Positions 26,502-34,288 of a stretch of DNA of 64,000 nucleotides are shown piece by piece. The stretch covers positions 372,001 through 436,000 of the forward strand of contig NZ_JASBRG010000003.1 of NCBI RefSeq assembly GCF_029961145.1, read 5' to 3'. The notes under the pieces are model-generated. The model saw only the letters and a program-made list of their open reading frames with translations, was not told where the DNA came from and did not search any database. A program made the translations under genes and the position numbers. Each line of letters starts with the position of its first letter. Within the stretch, counting starts at the first letter, position 1. Source of the DNA: Pinibacter soli (GTDB lineage Bacteria; Bacteroidota; Bacteroidia; Chitinophagales; Chitinophagaceae).

Positions 26502-26999
26502 ATGACACGAGTAGACATTTTCCTGAAAGAGTTTGATGAGGAAGCAGCTATCACACGCAAAATGCTTTCAAGAGTTCCCGATGATAAATACGATTGGAAA
26601 CCTCATCGAAAAAGTATGTCAGTTCGTGAACTTGCGACACATATCGCCGAGTTACCGGGTTGGGTAAAACTTGGCTTCACCACAGAAGGGTTGGACTTTG
26701 CTGCGAATCCTTACCAACAGGAGGCAATCGGCAACACGAAAGAGTTGTTGGAATATTTCGAAAAAACGTTTGCAGATAGCCGTCAGTACCTGGCAGACGC
26801 GGACGATGAAATTCTGGATATACCATGGGTTTTGAGAAATGGCGAGCAGATCTATGATGAAGGAACAAAAGGGGGAACGGTTAGGGCGTCGCTGAGCCAG
26901 ACGATTCACCACCGTGCACAATTGGGCGTGTTCCTGCGTTTGCTGAACGTGCCAATTCCCGGAAGCTATGGGCCTAGTGCAGATGAATTGGGACTGTAA
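26502..26999 (+). CDS. DinB-family protein
   Basis: A 165-residue four-helix DinB/DUF664-type protein. Histidines at the expected metal positions appear in RELATHIAELPGWV and in the late QTIHHRAQLGVFLR motif. Family members bind a divalent metal; several are thiol transferases (bacillithiol or mycothiol dependent) and others have no known substrate. ATG 26502 (MTRVDIFLKEF) was preferred to the frame start at 26427. The gene is bordered by two copies of one palindrome and ends at a strong terminator. Confidence 0.9.
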   Translation: MTRVDIFLKEFDEEAAITRKMLSRVPDDKYDWKPHRKSMSVRELATHIAELPGWVKLGFTTEGLDFAANPYQQEAIGNTKELLEYFEKTFADSRQYLADADDEILDIPWVLRNGEQIYDEGTKGGTVRASLSQTIHHRAQLGVFLRLLNVPIPGSYGPSADELGL

Positions 27000-27008
27000 T
27001 GATATTCG

Positions 27009-27037
27009 GTACAGACAAGGCATTGCCTTGTCTGTAC
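27009..27037. repeat. Perfect ACAGACAAGGCA palindrome
   Basis: GTACAGACAAGGCA, one base, TGCCTTGTCTGTAC: 14-base arms without mismatch. Confidence 0.75.
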
Positions 27038-27056
27038 GGGCACAATCATCATGCTA

Positions 27057-27090
27057 TTACCGCATTGATTATCAATGCGGTAATTTTTTT
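27057..27090 (+). terminator. Terminator of the DinB gene
   Basis: TTACCGCATTGAT pairs perfectly with ATCAATGCGGTAA, followed by seven T. The stem starts 57 bases after the stop codon. Confidence 0.9.
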
Positions 27091-27122
27091 CACAAAATAT
27101 TTAATGTTTAAACGGTGATTTA

Positions 27123-27155
27123 TTTGGAAATATCAATGTTGTAACTGTATCTTTG
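27123..27155 (+). promoter_or_regulatory. Promoter of the TetR gene
   Basis: TTTG at 27123-27126, 21 bases, then TATCTTTG at 27148-27155: a close match to the Bacteroidota consensus. The TetR start is 54 bases further on. A TetR operator would be expected here, but I could not see a clear palindrome. Confidence 0.75.
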
Positions 27156-27208
27156 CTAACGCTGTTAGGAATAATAGCAGACGCTGATAGAAAATAAGGA
27201 GTAACAAA

Positions 27209-27811
27209 ATGGGAGTAGCTGAAAGAAAAATAAGACACAAAGAGCAAGTGAGGGGAGCGATCCTGCAATCTGCCTGGAAAATTGCCACCGAAGAGGGCTG
27301 GCAAACACTTTCCATACGCAAGATAGCAGACGCGATCGAGTACAGCGTGCCCGTAATCTACAGTCACTTTGAAAACAAGGAAGCAATCCTGCTCGAATTC
27401 ACCAAAGAGGGCTTTACCCTGTTGACACAGGAATTATTGAAAGTAAAGGAAAGCGAACAAGAGCACGGATGTCAGTTGGTGAAAATGGCCAAAGCTTACT
27501 GGAACTTCGCGTTTGTAAACAAAGAGTATTACCAGTTAATGTTTGGTCTTGGAATGCCGGCCTGTGAAATGGTAAACACCGTACCCGAAATGAAAACCTT
27601 TACAGAGGTAATGATCTCAAGTATCTCGGCTGCAATTGCACAGAGCAAGAACCCTGATGCTGAGGTATTTATGAAATATCACGCGTACTGGTCAATTCTT
27701 CATGGCCTCGTAGCCATCCAGATGATTGAAAAAAACGCGTATCCCGATGAGTTTAAACAGAAAGTTTTACAAGACGCAATCGAAGGATTCGTCAGAGGAA
27801 TAGGCGGTTAA
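27209..27811 (+). CDS. TetR-family transcriptional regulator
   Basis: A 200-residue repressor: an N-terminal helix-turn-helix at about residues 12-58 (GWQTLSIRKIADAIEYSVPV, then IYSHFENKEAIL) and a helical ligand-binding C-terminal domain (MAKAYWNFAFVNKEYYQLMF) of the TetR_C_33-like type. It acts in the cytoplasm and probably controls its own promoter and the YceI genes just downstream, since all four genes to 30084 run in one direction. There are gaps of about 100-200 bases with repeats, so one transcript is not certain. Confidence 0.9.
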   Translation: MGVAERKIRHKEQVRGAILQSAWKIATEEGWQTLSIRKIADAIEYSVPVIYSHFENKEAILLEFTKEGFTLLTQELLKVKESEQEHGCQLVKMAKAYWNFAFVNKEYYQLMFGLGMPACEMVNTVPEMKTFTEVMISSISAAIAQSKNPDAEVFMKYHAYWSILHGLVAIQMIEKNAYPDEFKQKVLQDAIEGFVRGIGG

Positions 27812-27908
27812 AAGTTCTTTTTTTATCTAATATCTAACACTGTTATATTTTATATCAATGTTAATTTAATGTAAATAAATTTTTAAAAAACAATAAAAAA
27901 CATCACAT

Positions 27909-28448
27909 ATGTCAACTAAAAAATGGGTTATCGACCCCCTGCATTCAGAAGTACATTTTAAAGTAAAACACCTTGTAATTTCTACCGTAACAGGTGCTTT
28001 TAACAAATTTGAAGGCGATGCAGTTACCAACGGAGACGGTTTCGAAAATGCTGAAATCAACTTCAACATCGACGTAAACAGCATCCACACAAACCAGGAA
28101 GCAAGAGATGGTCACCTGAAATCTGCTGATTTCTTTGATACAGCTAACTATCCTGCGATCACTTTCAAATCAACTTCTTTCACAAAGGTTAAAGATGACG
28201 TGTATCGTCTTGCTGGTGAGCTTACAATGAAAGGTGTAACCAAACCAGTGGAAGTTGAAGCTGAGTTCGGTGGTGCTGAGAAAGACGCTTATGGCAACAT
28301 GAAATATGGTTTCGAAGTAACAGGTAAGATCAACCGTAAAGAATTTGGTTTGACTTACAACGCACTTACAGAAACAGGCGGCCTTGCTCTTGGTGAAGAC
28401 ATCAAACTGGTAGCGAATATCCAGTTGTCTGAAGCACAAGCAAACTAA
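27909..28448 (+). CDS. YceI-family protein without signal peptide
   Basis: A 179-residue lipocalin-like YceI protein: WVIDPLHSEVHFKVKHLVIS opens the barrel, then ADFFDTANYPAITFKS and GVTKPVEVEAEF, all family motifs. YceI barrels bind long isoprenoid chains or similar amphiphiles. No signal peptide is present, so this copy should stay in the cytoplasm, whereas the next gene encodes an exported copy. ATG 27909 starts directly at MSTKKWVID. Transfer-type base use is not apparent. Confidence 0.93.
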   Translation: MSTKKWVIDPLHSEVHFKVKHLVISTVTGAFNKFEGDAVTNGDGFENAEINFNIDVNSIHTNQEARDGHLKSADFFDTANYPAITFKSTSFTKVKDDVYRLAGELTMKGVTKPVEVEAEFGGAEKDAYGNMKYGFEVTGKINRKEFGLTYNALTETGGLALGEDIKLVANIQLSEAQAN

Positions 28449-28449
28449 G

Positions 28450-28566
28450 AAAAAGTAAAAGTCAAAAGTAAAAATTCAAAAAATGTTTGGTTGTTCGTCA
28501 GCTCGCTATTCATCGAGCTGACTGCAATACGAGCTTTTGACTTTTGAATTTTTACTTTTGACTTCA
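28450..28566. repeat. AAAAGTCAAAAGTAAAAATTC inverted repeat
   Basis: Left words at 28450-28480 (AAAAGTCAAAAGTAAAAATT), right words at 28531-28566 (TTTGAATTTTTACTTTTGAC). The repeat lies between the two YceI genes. Confidence 0.8.
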
Positions 28567-28609
28567 CTCTTCCCAAAGTCTAACTAATAAATATTATACA
28601 AAACTCGTC

Positions 28610-29182
28610 ATGAAAAAGATTTCATTATTTTTTCTTTTTGTAGCTGCATCATTTGCAGGTTTCTCTCAAAACGTATGGAAAGCTGATAAAGCGCACACGC
28701 AAATTAAATTCGACATTACGCACCTTGGCGTTTCTACCGTTTCTGGTGCTTACACAGATTTTGATGTAAACATTACTTCTGCTAAAGCAGACTTCAGCGA
28801 TGCCGTATTTAATCTGAGCATCAAAGCTGAGTCAATCAACACTGGTATTCAACAAAGAGACACGCACCTGAAATCTGCTGATTTCTTTGATGTGGCAACA
28901 TATCCAACCATTACTTTTAAAAGCACTGGCATTAAAAAAGTAAGTGAAGGAAAATATAAATTAACCGGTAATCTTACTATTCATGGTGTTACAAAACCAG
29001 TAACAATGGATCTTTGGTACCGTGGTACAATTTCTCACCCTATGACTAAAAAACCAGATGCTGGTTTCAAACTGACAGGTACTTTGAAGCGTTCTGATTT
29101 CGAAGTTGGCGGCAAGTTTCCTGCGGCAATGTTGAGTGAAGAAGTGACGATTACTGCGGACGGCGAGTTCGCGCAAGACTAA
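28610..29182 (+). CDS. YceI-family protein, exported
   Basis: A 190-residue YceI protein with a signal peptide (MKKISLFFLFVAASFAGFSQ, cleaved before NVWKADK). The mature part has WKADKAHTQIKFDITHLGVS, LKSADFFDVATYPTITFKS and HGVTKPVTMDLWYRG, so the whole lipocalin-like barrel is there. It would act in the periplasm. Sequence motifs are shared with the preceding cytoplasmic copy, so the pair probably came from duplication followed by loss or gain of export. Confidence 0.93.
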   Translation: MKKISLFFLFVAASFAGFSQNVWKADKAHTQIKFDITHLGVSTVSGAYTDFDVNITSAKADFSDAVFNLSIKAESINTGIQQRDTHLKSADFFDVATYPTITFKSTGIKKVSEGKYKLTGNLTIHGVTKPVTMDLWYRGTISHPMTKKPDAGFKLTGTLKRSDFEVGGKFPAAMLSEEVTITADGEFAQD

Positions 29183-29183
29183 T

Positions 29184-29361
29184 GAAGTTGAAAATTGAAA
29201 ATGGAGAGTTGAGAGTTGGTTGCAAATCGCAGGCGCTAAAGATTGGAAATAATTAACGATTTTGGACATTCGGCCTTCGAAAGAAATGTAACATATGAGT
29301 ACATGCATCCTGTAATCTGCGACAAAGAATAACTCTCAACTCTCCATTCTCAACTCTCAAC
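29184..29361. repeat. GAGAGTTGAGAGTTGG inverted repeat
   Basis: The left arm, TTGAAAATTGAAAATGGAG followed by GAGTTGAGAGTTGG, pairs with CAACTCTCCATTCTCAACTC words at 29331-29361, about 110 bases away. Confidence 0.7.
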
Positions 29362-29376
29362 TATAAAAAAATAATT

Positions 29377-30084
29377 ATGAAAATAGATATCTGGTCAGAT
29401 GTACGATGTCCTTTTTGCTACATAGGTAAACGCAAGTTTGAAAATGCCCTGGAGAAATTTGCACATAAGGATAAGGTGGAAATAGAATGGCACAGCTTCG
29501 AGCTGGATCCAACGGTGGTAACGGACACTGATAAAAATGTGTACGATTATCTTGCAGAGATCAAAGGGCAGAGTCGTGAGTGGTCAGTAAAAATGCACGA
29601 GCATGTTACGAAGTCTGCAGCGGAGGTTGGCTTGCATTACGATTTTGATAAAGCCATAATTGCCAATTCATTTGATGCACACAGGCTTATCCAGTTTGCC
29701 AAAACAAAAGGACTAGGTGATGAGTCGGAAGAAGTTCTATTCAAAGCCTATTTCACCGAAGGGAAAAATATTGCCGATCATGCCGTGCTGATTGCACTGG
29801 GTGAATCGATCGGTCTGGATAAACAGGAAACTGCTGAAGTGCTTGCAGGCACAGCATTTACCAAAGAAGTAAAAGCTGACGGACAAGTAGCGCAAAGAAT
29901 AGGTGTCAATGGCGTTCCATTCTTTGTGATCGAAAATAAATACGGCATTTCAGGTGCGCAACCATCTGAATTGTTTCTCGAAGCGTTGGAAACAAGCTGG
30001 AAAGAAACACAGCCTGCAATAGAAATTATATCTAATAACAATAGCGAAGGAACTGTGTGCAGCGCCGATGGTGAGTGCATATAG
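29377..30084 (+). CDS. DsbA-family oxidoreductase (FrnE-like)
   Basis: A 235-residue thioredoxin-fold protein with the helical insertion of the DsbA/FrnE class. The redox motif is Cys11-Pro-Phe-Cys14 (DVRCPFCYIGKRKF), and the cis-proline loop NGVPFFVIENKYGISGAQ follows. There is no signal peptide, so it acts in the cytoplasm, like FrnE and the 2-hydroxychromene-2-carboxylate isomerase relatives. Two extra cysteines near the C-terminus (GTVCSADGEC) could form a second thiol pair, as in FrnE-type proteins. It closes the TetR/YceI group. Confidence 0.92.
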   Translation: MKIDIWSDVRCPFCYIGKRKFENALEKFAHKDKVEIEWHSFELDPTVVTDTDKNVYDYLAEIKGQSREWSVKMHEHVTKSAAEVGLHYDFDKAIIANSFDAHRLIQFAKTKGLGDESEEVLFKAYFTEGKNIADHAVLIALGESIGLDKQETAEVLAGTAFTKEVKADGQVAQRIGVNGVPFFVIENKYGISGAQPSELFLEALETSWKETQPAIEIISNNNSEGTVCSADGECI

Positions 30085-30112
30085 GGTTTATTTTTTACGG
30101 TTTTAGAAATGG

Positions 30113-30145
30113 AAAACAGAAGTAGTCGTGCTTCTGTTTTTTTGT
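30113..30145 (+). terminator. Terminator of the DsbA-like gene
   Basis: AAAACAGAAG and CTTCTGTTTT pair perfectly around an eight-base loop, followed by more T. Confidence 0.85.
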
Positions 30146-30213
30146 TTTTAGAAGCCTTGGATTAGTAATTTAAGGTCGCATAGTCAGGCTGTTCGACAAA
30201 TTGAAAGAATGTT

Positions 30214-30309
30214 GCTTGTCATCCCGACGAAGGAGGGATCTGGGTTTAGCGCTTGCGAACACTCTCCGAAGGTATGCACGCAGATCCCTCCTTCGTCGGG
30301 ATGACAAGC
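30214..30309. repeat. TCATCCCGACGAAGG inverted repeat
   Basis: Two 29-base arms (30214-30242 and 30281-30309) are exact reverse complements around a 38-base loop. The arm words (TTGTCATCCCGACGAAGG) recall dispersed repeats of Chitinophagaceae genomes. No gene is visible in 30146-30464. Confidence 0.85.
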
Positions 30310-30416
30310 GTATTTGTGTATGGGTTGCGGCAATCGCTGGCTTGGAAAAATGCTTACTTAAACGGCACTGAATACGGAACAAGGATTGCTGCAGATAACA
30401 ACGGAAACTACAGCCA

Positions 30417-30453
30417 TGAAGAATTCCTAATTTCTAACTCCTAATTCCTAATT
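30417..30453. repeat. AATTCCTAATT-word repeat arm
   Basis: Inverted-orientation member of the GGAATTAG family, directly before the ABC exporter gene. Its opposite arm is not nearby. Confidence 0.7.
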
Positions 30454-30464
30454 AACTTAGCTCC

Positions 30465-32219
30465 ATGTCTCACCCATACATATCGCTCTTAACCACCGGA
30501 TGGAAGTATGCCAGAGAGCAACGAAAGAAATACATTCTCGTGTATTTTATGTTCATCTGTGCCAATCTTATTTTTTCCTTGAATCCGTTATTGTTGGGGT
30601 GGTTTGTGGGCAAATTGCAAAATGATGCACATAACGTGTTGCGTTATACGGCCATGTTTGTTGCGGGATATTTTTTATTAAAGCTTTTCGAATGGTGCTT
30701 TCATGGGCCCGCCCGTGTAATGGAACGGACGCTGGCCTTTTACCTGAGCAGAAATTTTTTGATGGAACGCTATCACCAGGTACTGCACCTTCCGGTAAAA
30801 TGGCACCAGGACCACCACAGCGGTTCCACGATCAACAGAATCCGCAAAGCCTATGAAGCGCTGCGTGATTTTTTTGACAGAGGGTTTATTTATTTATATG
30901 CCATTACCAAGTTTGTTTTCTCTGTTACCGCGATCATTTATTTCTCGCCCATATTCGGTTGCATCGCAGTGTTGATGGGATGTTTGGTGGTGTGGACAAT
31001 CACGCGGTTTGACAAGCCATTCATCAAAACCTTGTCAGAGGTTAATGAAAGAGAGCATGTTGTGTCTGCAACTTTGTTTGATAGCCTGTCAAACATCATG
31101 ACGGTAATTGCTCTGCGTTTGGAGAAAAGTATGGAGTCTGGTTTGTTGCAAAAAGTAAGCAGAATATTGCCTCCATTTCGCAAGAATGCAACCGTAAACG
31201 AATGGAAATGGTTCGCTTCAGAAATGTTGATAACATTGATCTATTGCATTGTTGCAGGAGGTTATGTGTATCAGCATTATGAACCGGGCAAAGTCTTCAA
31301 TGTAGCGGGTTTGGTGATGCTGCTCGGCTATATTAACCAGTTCACAAGTGTGTTTCAAACGATCGCTTTTCAATACACTGAAATTGTACAATTCGATACG
31401 GCCATTAGGACGGCTTCAAACATCAACACTTCTTATGCAGAACTGCAACGTGCGGAGGAGCCCGGAGAATTGCCTGCGGACTGGCGATGTGTCGAAATAA
31501 AGAACCTGGATTTCTCTCATCGTTTTGTTTACGATAACGATTATGTGCCGCAGAGTTTGCACAACCTTCATTTGAATATAGAACGTGGTAAAAAGATTGC
31601 CTTGATAGGAGAGAGTGGTAGCGGAAAAAGCACGCTGCTGGCGCTTTTGCGGGGTTTGTATTTGCCAAGGTCGGTTGAGTTGAATGTTGATAAGAAGCCT
31701 TTTTCAATGGAATCATTAAATGAATCTATCACGTTATTTCCTCAAGAACCTGAAATTTTTGAAAACACCATTTCCTACAACATCACACTCGGCTTACCAT
31801 TTTCACAAGAAGAAGTGATAGAAGCCTGTAAAAGCGCTCACTTTTTAGAGGTGGTAAATAATTTGCCGGAAGGCTTGTCTTCTGATATTAGGGAAAAGGG
31901 CGTTAACTTATCTGGCGGACAAAAGCAAAGACTTGCTTTGGCACGAGGCTTTCTCGCCGCAAAAGAAAGCGGTATTGTTTTGCTCGACGAGCCCACAAGT
32001 AGTGTAGATCCCAAAACAGAAGCGATGATCTACAGCAATATGTTCAAAGCATTTCCTGATAAAGCAATCATTTCCTCAATGCATAGATTGCATTTGCTTC
32101 ATCAGTTTGACTACATCTACATTCTTCATCAAGGTCGCGTGCAGGATGAAGGAACGTTTGAGCATTTGATGCAGAACAGCGTGGCGTTTCAGGAATTGTG
32201 GAGGCACCAGAAGAACTGA
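30465..32219 (+). CDS. ABC exporter, fused membrane and ATPase domains
   Basis: A 584-residue half-transporter. Six membrane helices fill the first 330 residues (ILVYFMFICANLIFSLNPLL, then AMFVAGYFLLKLFEW and so on). The ATPase has Walker A GESGSGKST (residues 382-390), signature NLSGGQKQRL, Walker B GIVLLDEPTSSVD and an H-loop in ISSMHRLHLL. The membrane part is of the type I exporter (ABCB-like) class that moves lipids, peptides or drugs out as a dimer. All catalytic motifs are intact, so it can work as a homodimer. Substrate unknown; it is not linked to the exporter pair at 37-40.7 kb. Confidence 0.95.
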   Translation: MSHPYISLLTTGWKYAREQRKKYILVYFMFICANLIFSLNPLLLGWFVGKLQNDAHNVLRYTAMFVAGYFLLKLFEWCFHGPARVMERTLAFYLSRNFLMERYHQVLHLPVKWHQDHHSGSTINRIRKAYEALRDFFDRGFIYLYAITKFVFSVTAIIYFSPIFGCIAVLMGCLVVWTITRFDKPFIKTLSEVNEREHVVSATLFDSLSNIMTVIALRLEKSMESGLLQKVSRILPPFRKNATVNEWKWFASEMLITLIYCIVAGGYVYQHYEPGKVFNVAGLVMLLGYINQFTSVFQTIAFQYTEIVQFDTAIRTASNINTSYAELQRAEEPGELPADWRCVEIKNLDFSHRFVYDNDYVPQSLHNLHLNIERGKKIALIGESGSGKSTLLALLRGLYLPRSVELNVDKKPFSMESLNESITLFPQEPEIFENTISYNITLGLPFSQEEVIEACKSAHFLEVVNNLPEGLSSDIREKGVNLSGGQKQRLALARGFLAAKESGIVLLDEPTSSVDPKTEAMIYSNMFKAFPDKAIISSMHRLHLLHQFDYIYILHQGRVQDEGTFEHLMQNSVAFQELWRHQKN

Positions 32220-32404
32220 ATTAGGAATTAGGAATTAGGAATTAGGAATTAGGAATTAGGAATTAAGAATTAAGAATTAAGAATTAAGAATTAAGAATGC
32301 CTTATTGGCAATCACACTTTTTTTTCTCGAACATAAAGATGTTGGAGTAAACGATGCGCTGCAGCATACAAAGAATTCTTAATTCCTAATTCTTAATTCT
32401 TAAT
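32219..32404. repeat. GGAATTAG tandem run with inverted right arm
   Basis: About 80 bases of near-perfect tandem AATTAGG words (32220-32266) shift to AATTAAG words (32267-32298). The inverted right arm lies at 32373-32404, reaching the stop of the decarboxylase gene. The spacer is 74 bases. It is the longest tandem run in the window. Confidence 0.9.
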
Positions 32405-33548
32405 TGACAGAAATCGGCGCAACTCTGCTACCGTAAAACTTCAACATATCTGCTAAGAATAAATCAATCTGTTCTTTTGTAACGCCCGGCATACAAATGA
32501 TATGCGCCATGTTGCCCTGAGTGGCTATCTGCCATTTGGCAATTAATTCATCGGCTGGTTTGTCAATTACAACGGTGAGCGAGTTAGGATTCATCCAGGC
32601 TTTCCAGCCCATCAAGTTTAGTTTTCTTCTTGTATATTTTGCCAGTTCCATGCCGTGCTCCGCTCTTTGTAAGAAACCTTCTTTGCCCCATTTTTTTATG
32701 GCATACCAAAGGAACATTGGCGTGTGGCCGTTGCGTGATCCTGTAATGGTAGTATCAAGCGTGCCGATATAAGGAATGAGCTGGCCAATGCGCTCTTTGT
32801 AGTTTTTCTTTACAATAACCACTCCGCATGGTATCGGAGAACCAATGAATTTGTGACCGCTTATTGAAATACTGTCAGCTCCATCTTGAAAATCAAAGGG
32901 ATGATGTGGTTCTACCAAAGCGGTGTAAGTGCCTGCCAGTGCCGCATCGGCGTGTACGTAGTGTTGGCGGATGGCCAATTTTTTCAGGATGTTTTTTATT
33001 GTCGCTACGTTATCTTTTGCTTCAGTCATCGTAGTGCCGATGTTTGCAAACACAATGGCTGGTCTGTGCCGGTGTTGCGACATAACTTCTTCAAGATCTT
33101 CGTAATCCATCTCATCATTTTCCTGGCATCTGATAGTAATGCTGTCGAGTTTTAAAAGGTGCAGATTTTTTTGAACGCTGTAATGGGTTGCTTCAGAAAA
33201 ATAAACCATTGCATCAGGGTACAATTCACGGGCAAGATAAAGTGCATACAGGTTTCCTTCTGTTCCACCGTTTGTTACATAACCCCAATAATTATTTGCT
33301 GGAGCGCGAAAAATGTCAGCAAAAAAATCTACCACTTCATTCTCTTCCTCTCTTGTATTGATCACAGACGTTGATTCCACTTTAGGATCTCCGATGTTGT
33401 TAAGGCCATAAGCTATCAGGGGAAGAATTTCGCTGTAGTCAAAATCGCGGGCAAGAGGATAGCCGAGCATAGTTTCATTGGCACGGATTATTTTGCTCAG
33501 CTTGTCTTCAAATCTTCTGCGGTCATTTTTGCTTAAACCTTGTGACAT
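32400..33548 (-). CDS. hdc: Histidine decarboxylase, PLP dependent
   Basis: A 382-residue group II decarboxylase of the bacterial PLP histidine decarboxylase type. Visible are YVTNGGTEGNLY, HYSVQKN (the histidine stacks on the cofactor) and Lys233 in SGHKFIGSP as Schiff-base lysine, the position it has in Morganella-type enzymes as I recall. The reaction would make histamine and carbon dioxide from histidine. Related serine and other amino-acid decarboxylases share these motifs, so the substrate is not certain. There is no antiporter beside it; an Lrp-type regulator diverges from it. Confidence 0.85.
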   Translation of the reverse strand: MSQGLSKNDRRRFEDKLSKIIRANETMLGYPLARDFDYSEILPLIAYGLNNIGDPKVESTSVINTREEENEVVDFFADIFRAPANNYWGYVTNGGTEGNLYALYLARELYPDAMVYFSEATHYSVQKNLHLLKLDSITIRCQENDEMDYEDLEEVMSQHRHRPAIVFANIGTTMTEAKDNVATIKNILKKLAIRQHYVHADAALAGTYTALVEPHHPFDFQDGADSISISGHKFIGSPIPCGVVIVKKNYKERIGQLIPYIGTLDTTITGSRNGHTPMFLWYAIKKWGKEGFLQRAEHGMELAKYTRRKLNLMGWKAWMNPNSLTVVIDKPADELIAKWQIATQGNMAHIICMPGVTKEQIDLFLADMLKFYGSRVAPISVN

Positions 33549-33685
33549 GGGGGTACTTTTTCTTGATGCAAAAGTATAACTCGCTTTAGGCGTTCCTATG
33601 ATTTTCGTCAGGCTCAGGAATATTATTCTGTTTTAGAGTAACTTGCAGATAAAATTACTGTTAATAAGTAAAAATACAGTGAAAT

Positions 33686-34147
33686 ATGGTTGCGCTTGAT
33701 TTGATTGATATTAAGATTTTAAACATGCTTCAGAGAGATGCGGCGCTCAGTGCGAAAGCCATCGCCGACAAAATAGGCTTGTCAGTTTCGCCAACGTACG
33801 ATCGTATTAACAAGCTTAAAGCAAATGGCATTATCGAGAAAAACGTTATTCTCTTAAACCGGGAAAAGATAGGGCTTGGAGTTATTGCCTATTGCCACTT
33901 GTCGTTGAAAAGTCATTCTACACAAACTTCATCAGCTTTTGAAGAGCAGATCACTGTTTTTGAAGAGATCATGGAAATTGTGAAACTGTCGGGCAACTAC
34001 GATTACATGCTGAAGATTGTTACAAAGGATTTGTCCACCTATCACGATTTTATAGAAAGCAAGCTGGCAAAGCTTTCCAACATTGCGAATTTGCAAACAT
34101 CGTTTGTGATGAAGGAGTTGAAGCGGGAAACGGCATATAAACTTTAA
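33686..34147 (+). CDS. Lrp/AsnC-family regulator
   Basis: A 153-residue protein with the N-terminal winged helix (VALDLIDIKILNMLQRDAAL, and LSVSPTYDRINKLKANGII) and a C-terminal RAM ligand domain (IVKLSGNYDYMLKIVTKD). Lrp-type proteins bind amino acids and form octamers around DNA. The shared 137-base intergenic region with the histidine decarboxylase suggests it senses an amino acid and controls that gene. This is inference from the divergent layout. Confidence 0.92.
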   Translation: MVALDLIDIKILNMLQRDAALSAKAIADKIGLSVSPTYDRINKLKANGIIEKNVILLNREKIGLGVIAYCHLSLKSHSTQTSSAFEEQITVFEEIMEIVKLSGNYDYMLKIVTKDLSTYHDFIESKLAKLSNIANLQTSFVMKELKRETAYKL

Positions 34148-34283
34148 TTAATTGAAAATTGAAAGTTGAAAGTTGAAAATGTTTTTTGTGTAGCATTTCG
34201 TAAATGAAAAAAGCAGCACAAACGTGCTGCTTAGATATTAAAAGAAAACTCTCGGTTAAACTCATTTTCAATTTTCAATTAAA
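34146..34283. repeat. TTGAAAATTGAAAG inverted repeat
   Basis: Left arm 34146-34180 and right arm 34264-34283 are inverted TTGAAAATTG words. A hairpin terminator is in the loop. Family members are at 45163-45192, 45491-45526, 57349-57425 and 60257-60360. Confidence 0.8.
34211..34232 (-). terminator. Terminator of the M13 peptidase gene
   Basis: AAGCAGCAC, four bases, GTGCTGCTT on the plus strand. On the minus strand the stem is followed by six T. Confidence 0.8.
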
Positions 34284-34288
34284 TAAAA

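Noticed and set aside
30253-30444. 63-codon frame over the TCATCCCGACGAAGG repeat
   Set aside because: The frame is created by the repeat arm, and no conserved protein features appear.
32219-32404. CRISPR-like array
   Set aside because: The words are contiguous without unique spacers, and the second arm is inverted; no cas genes lie nearby.
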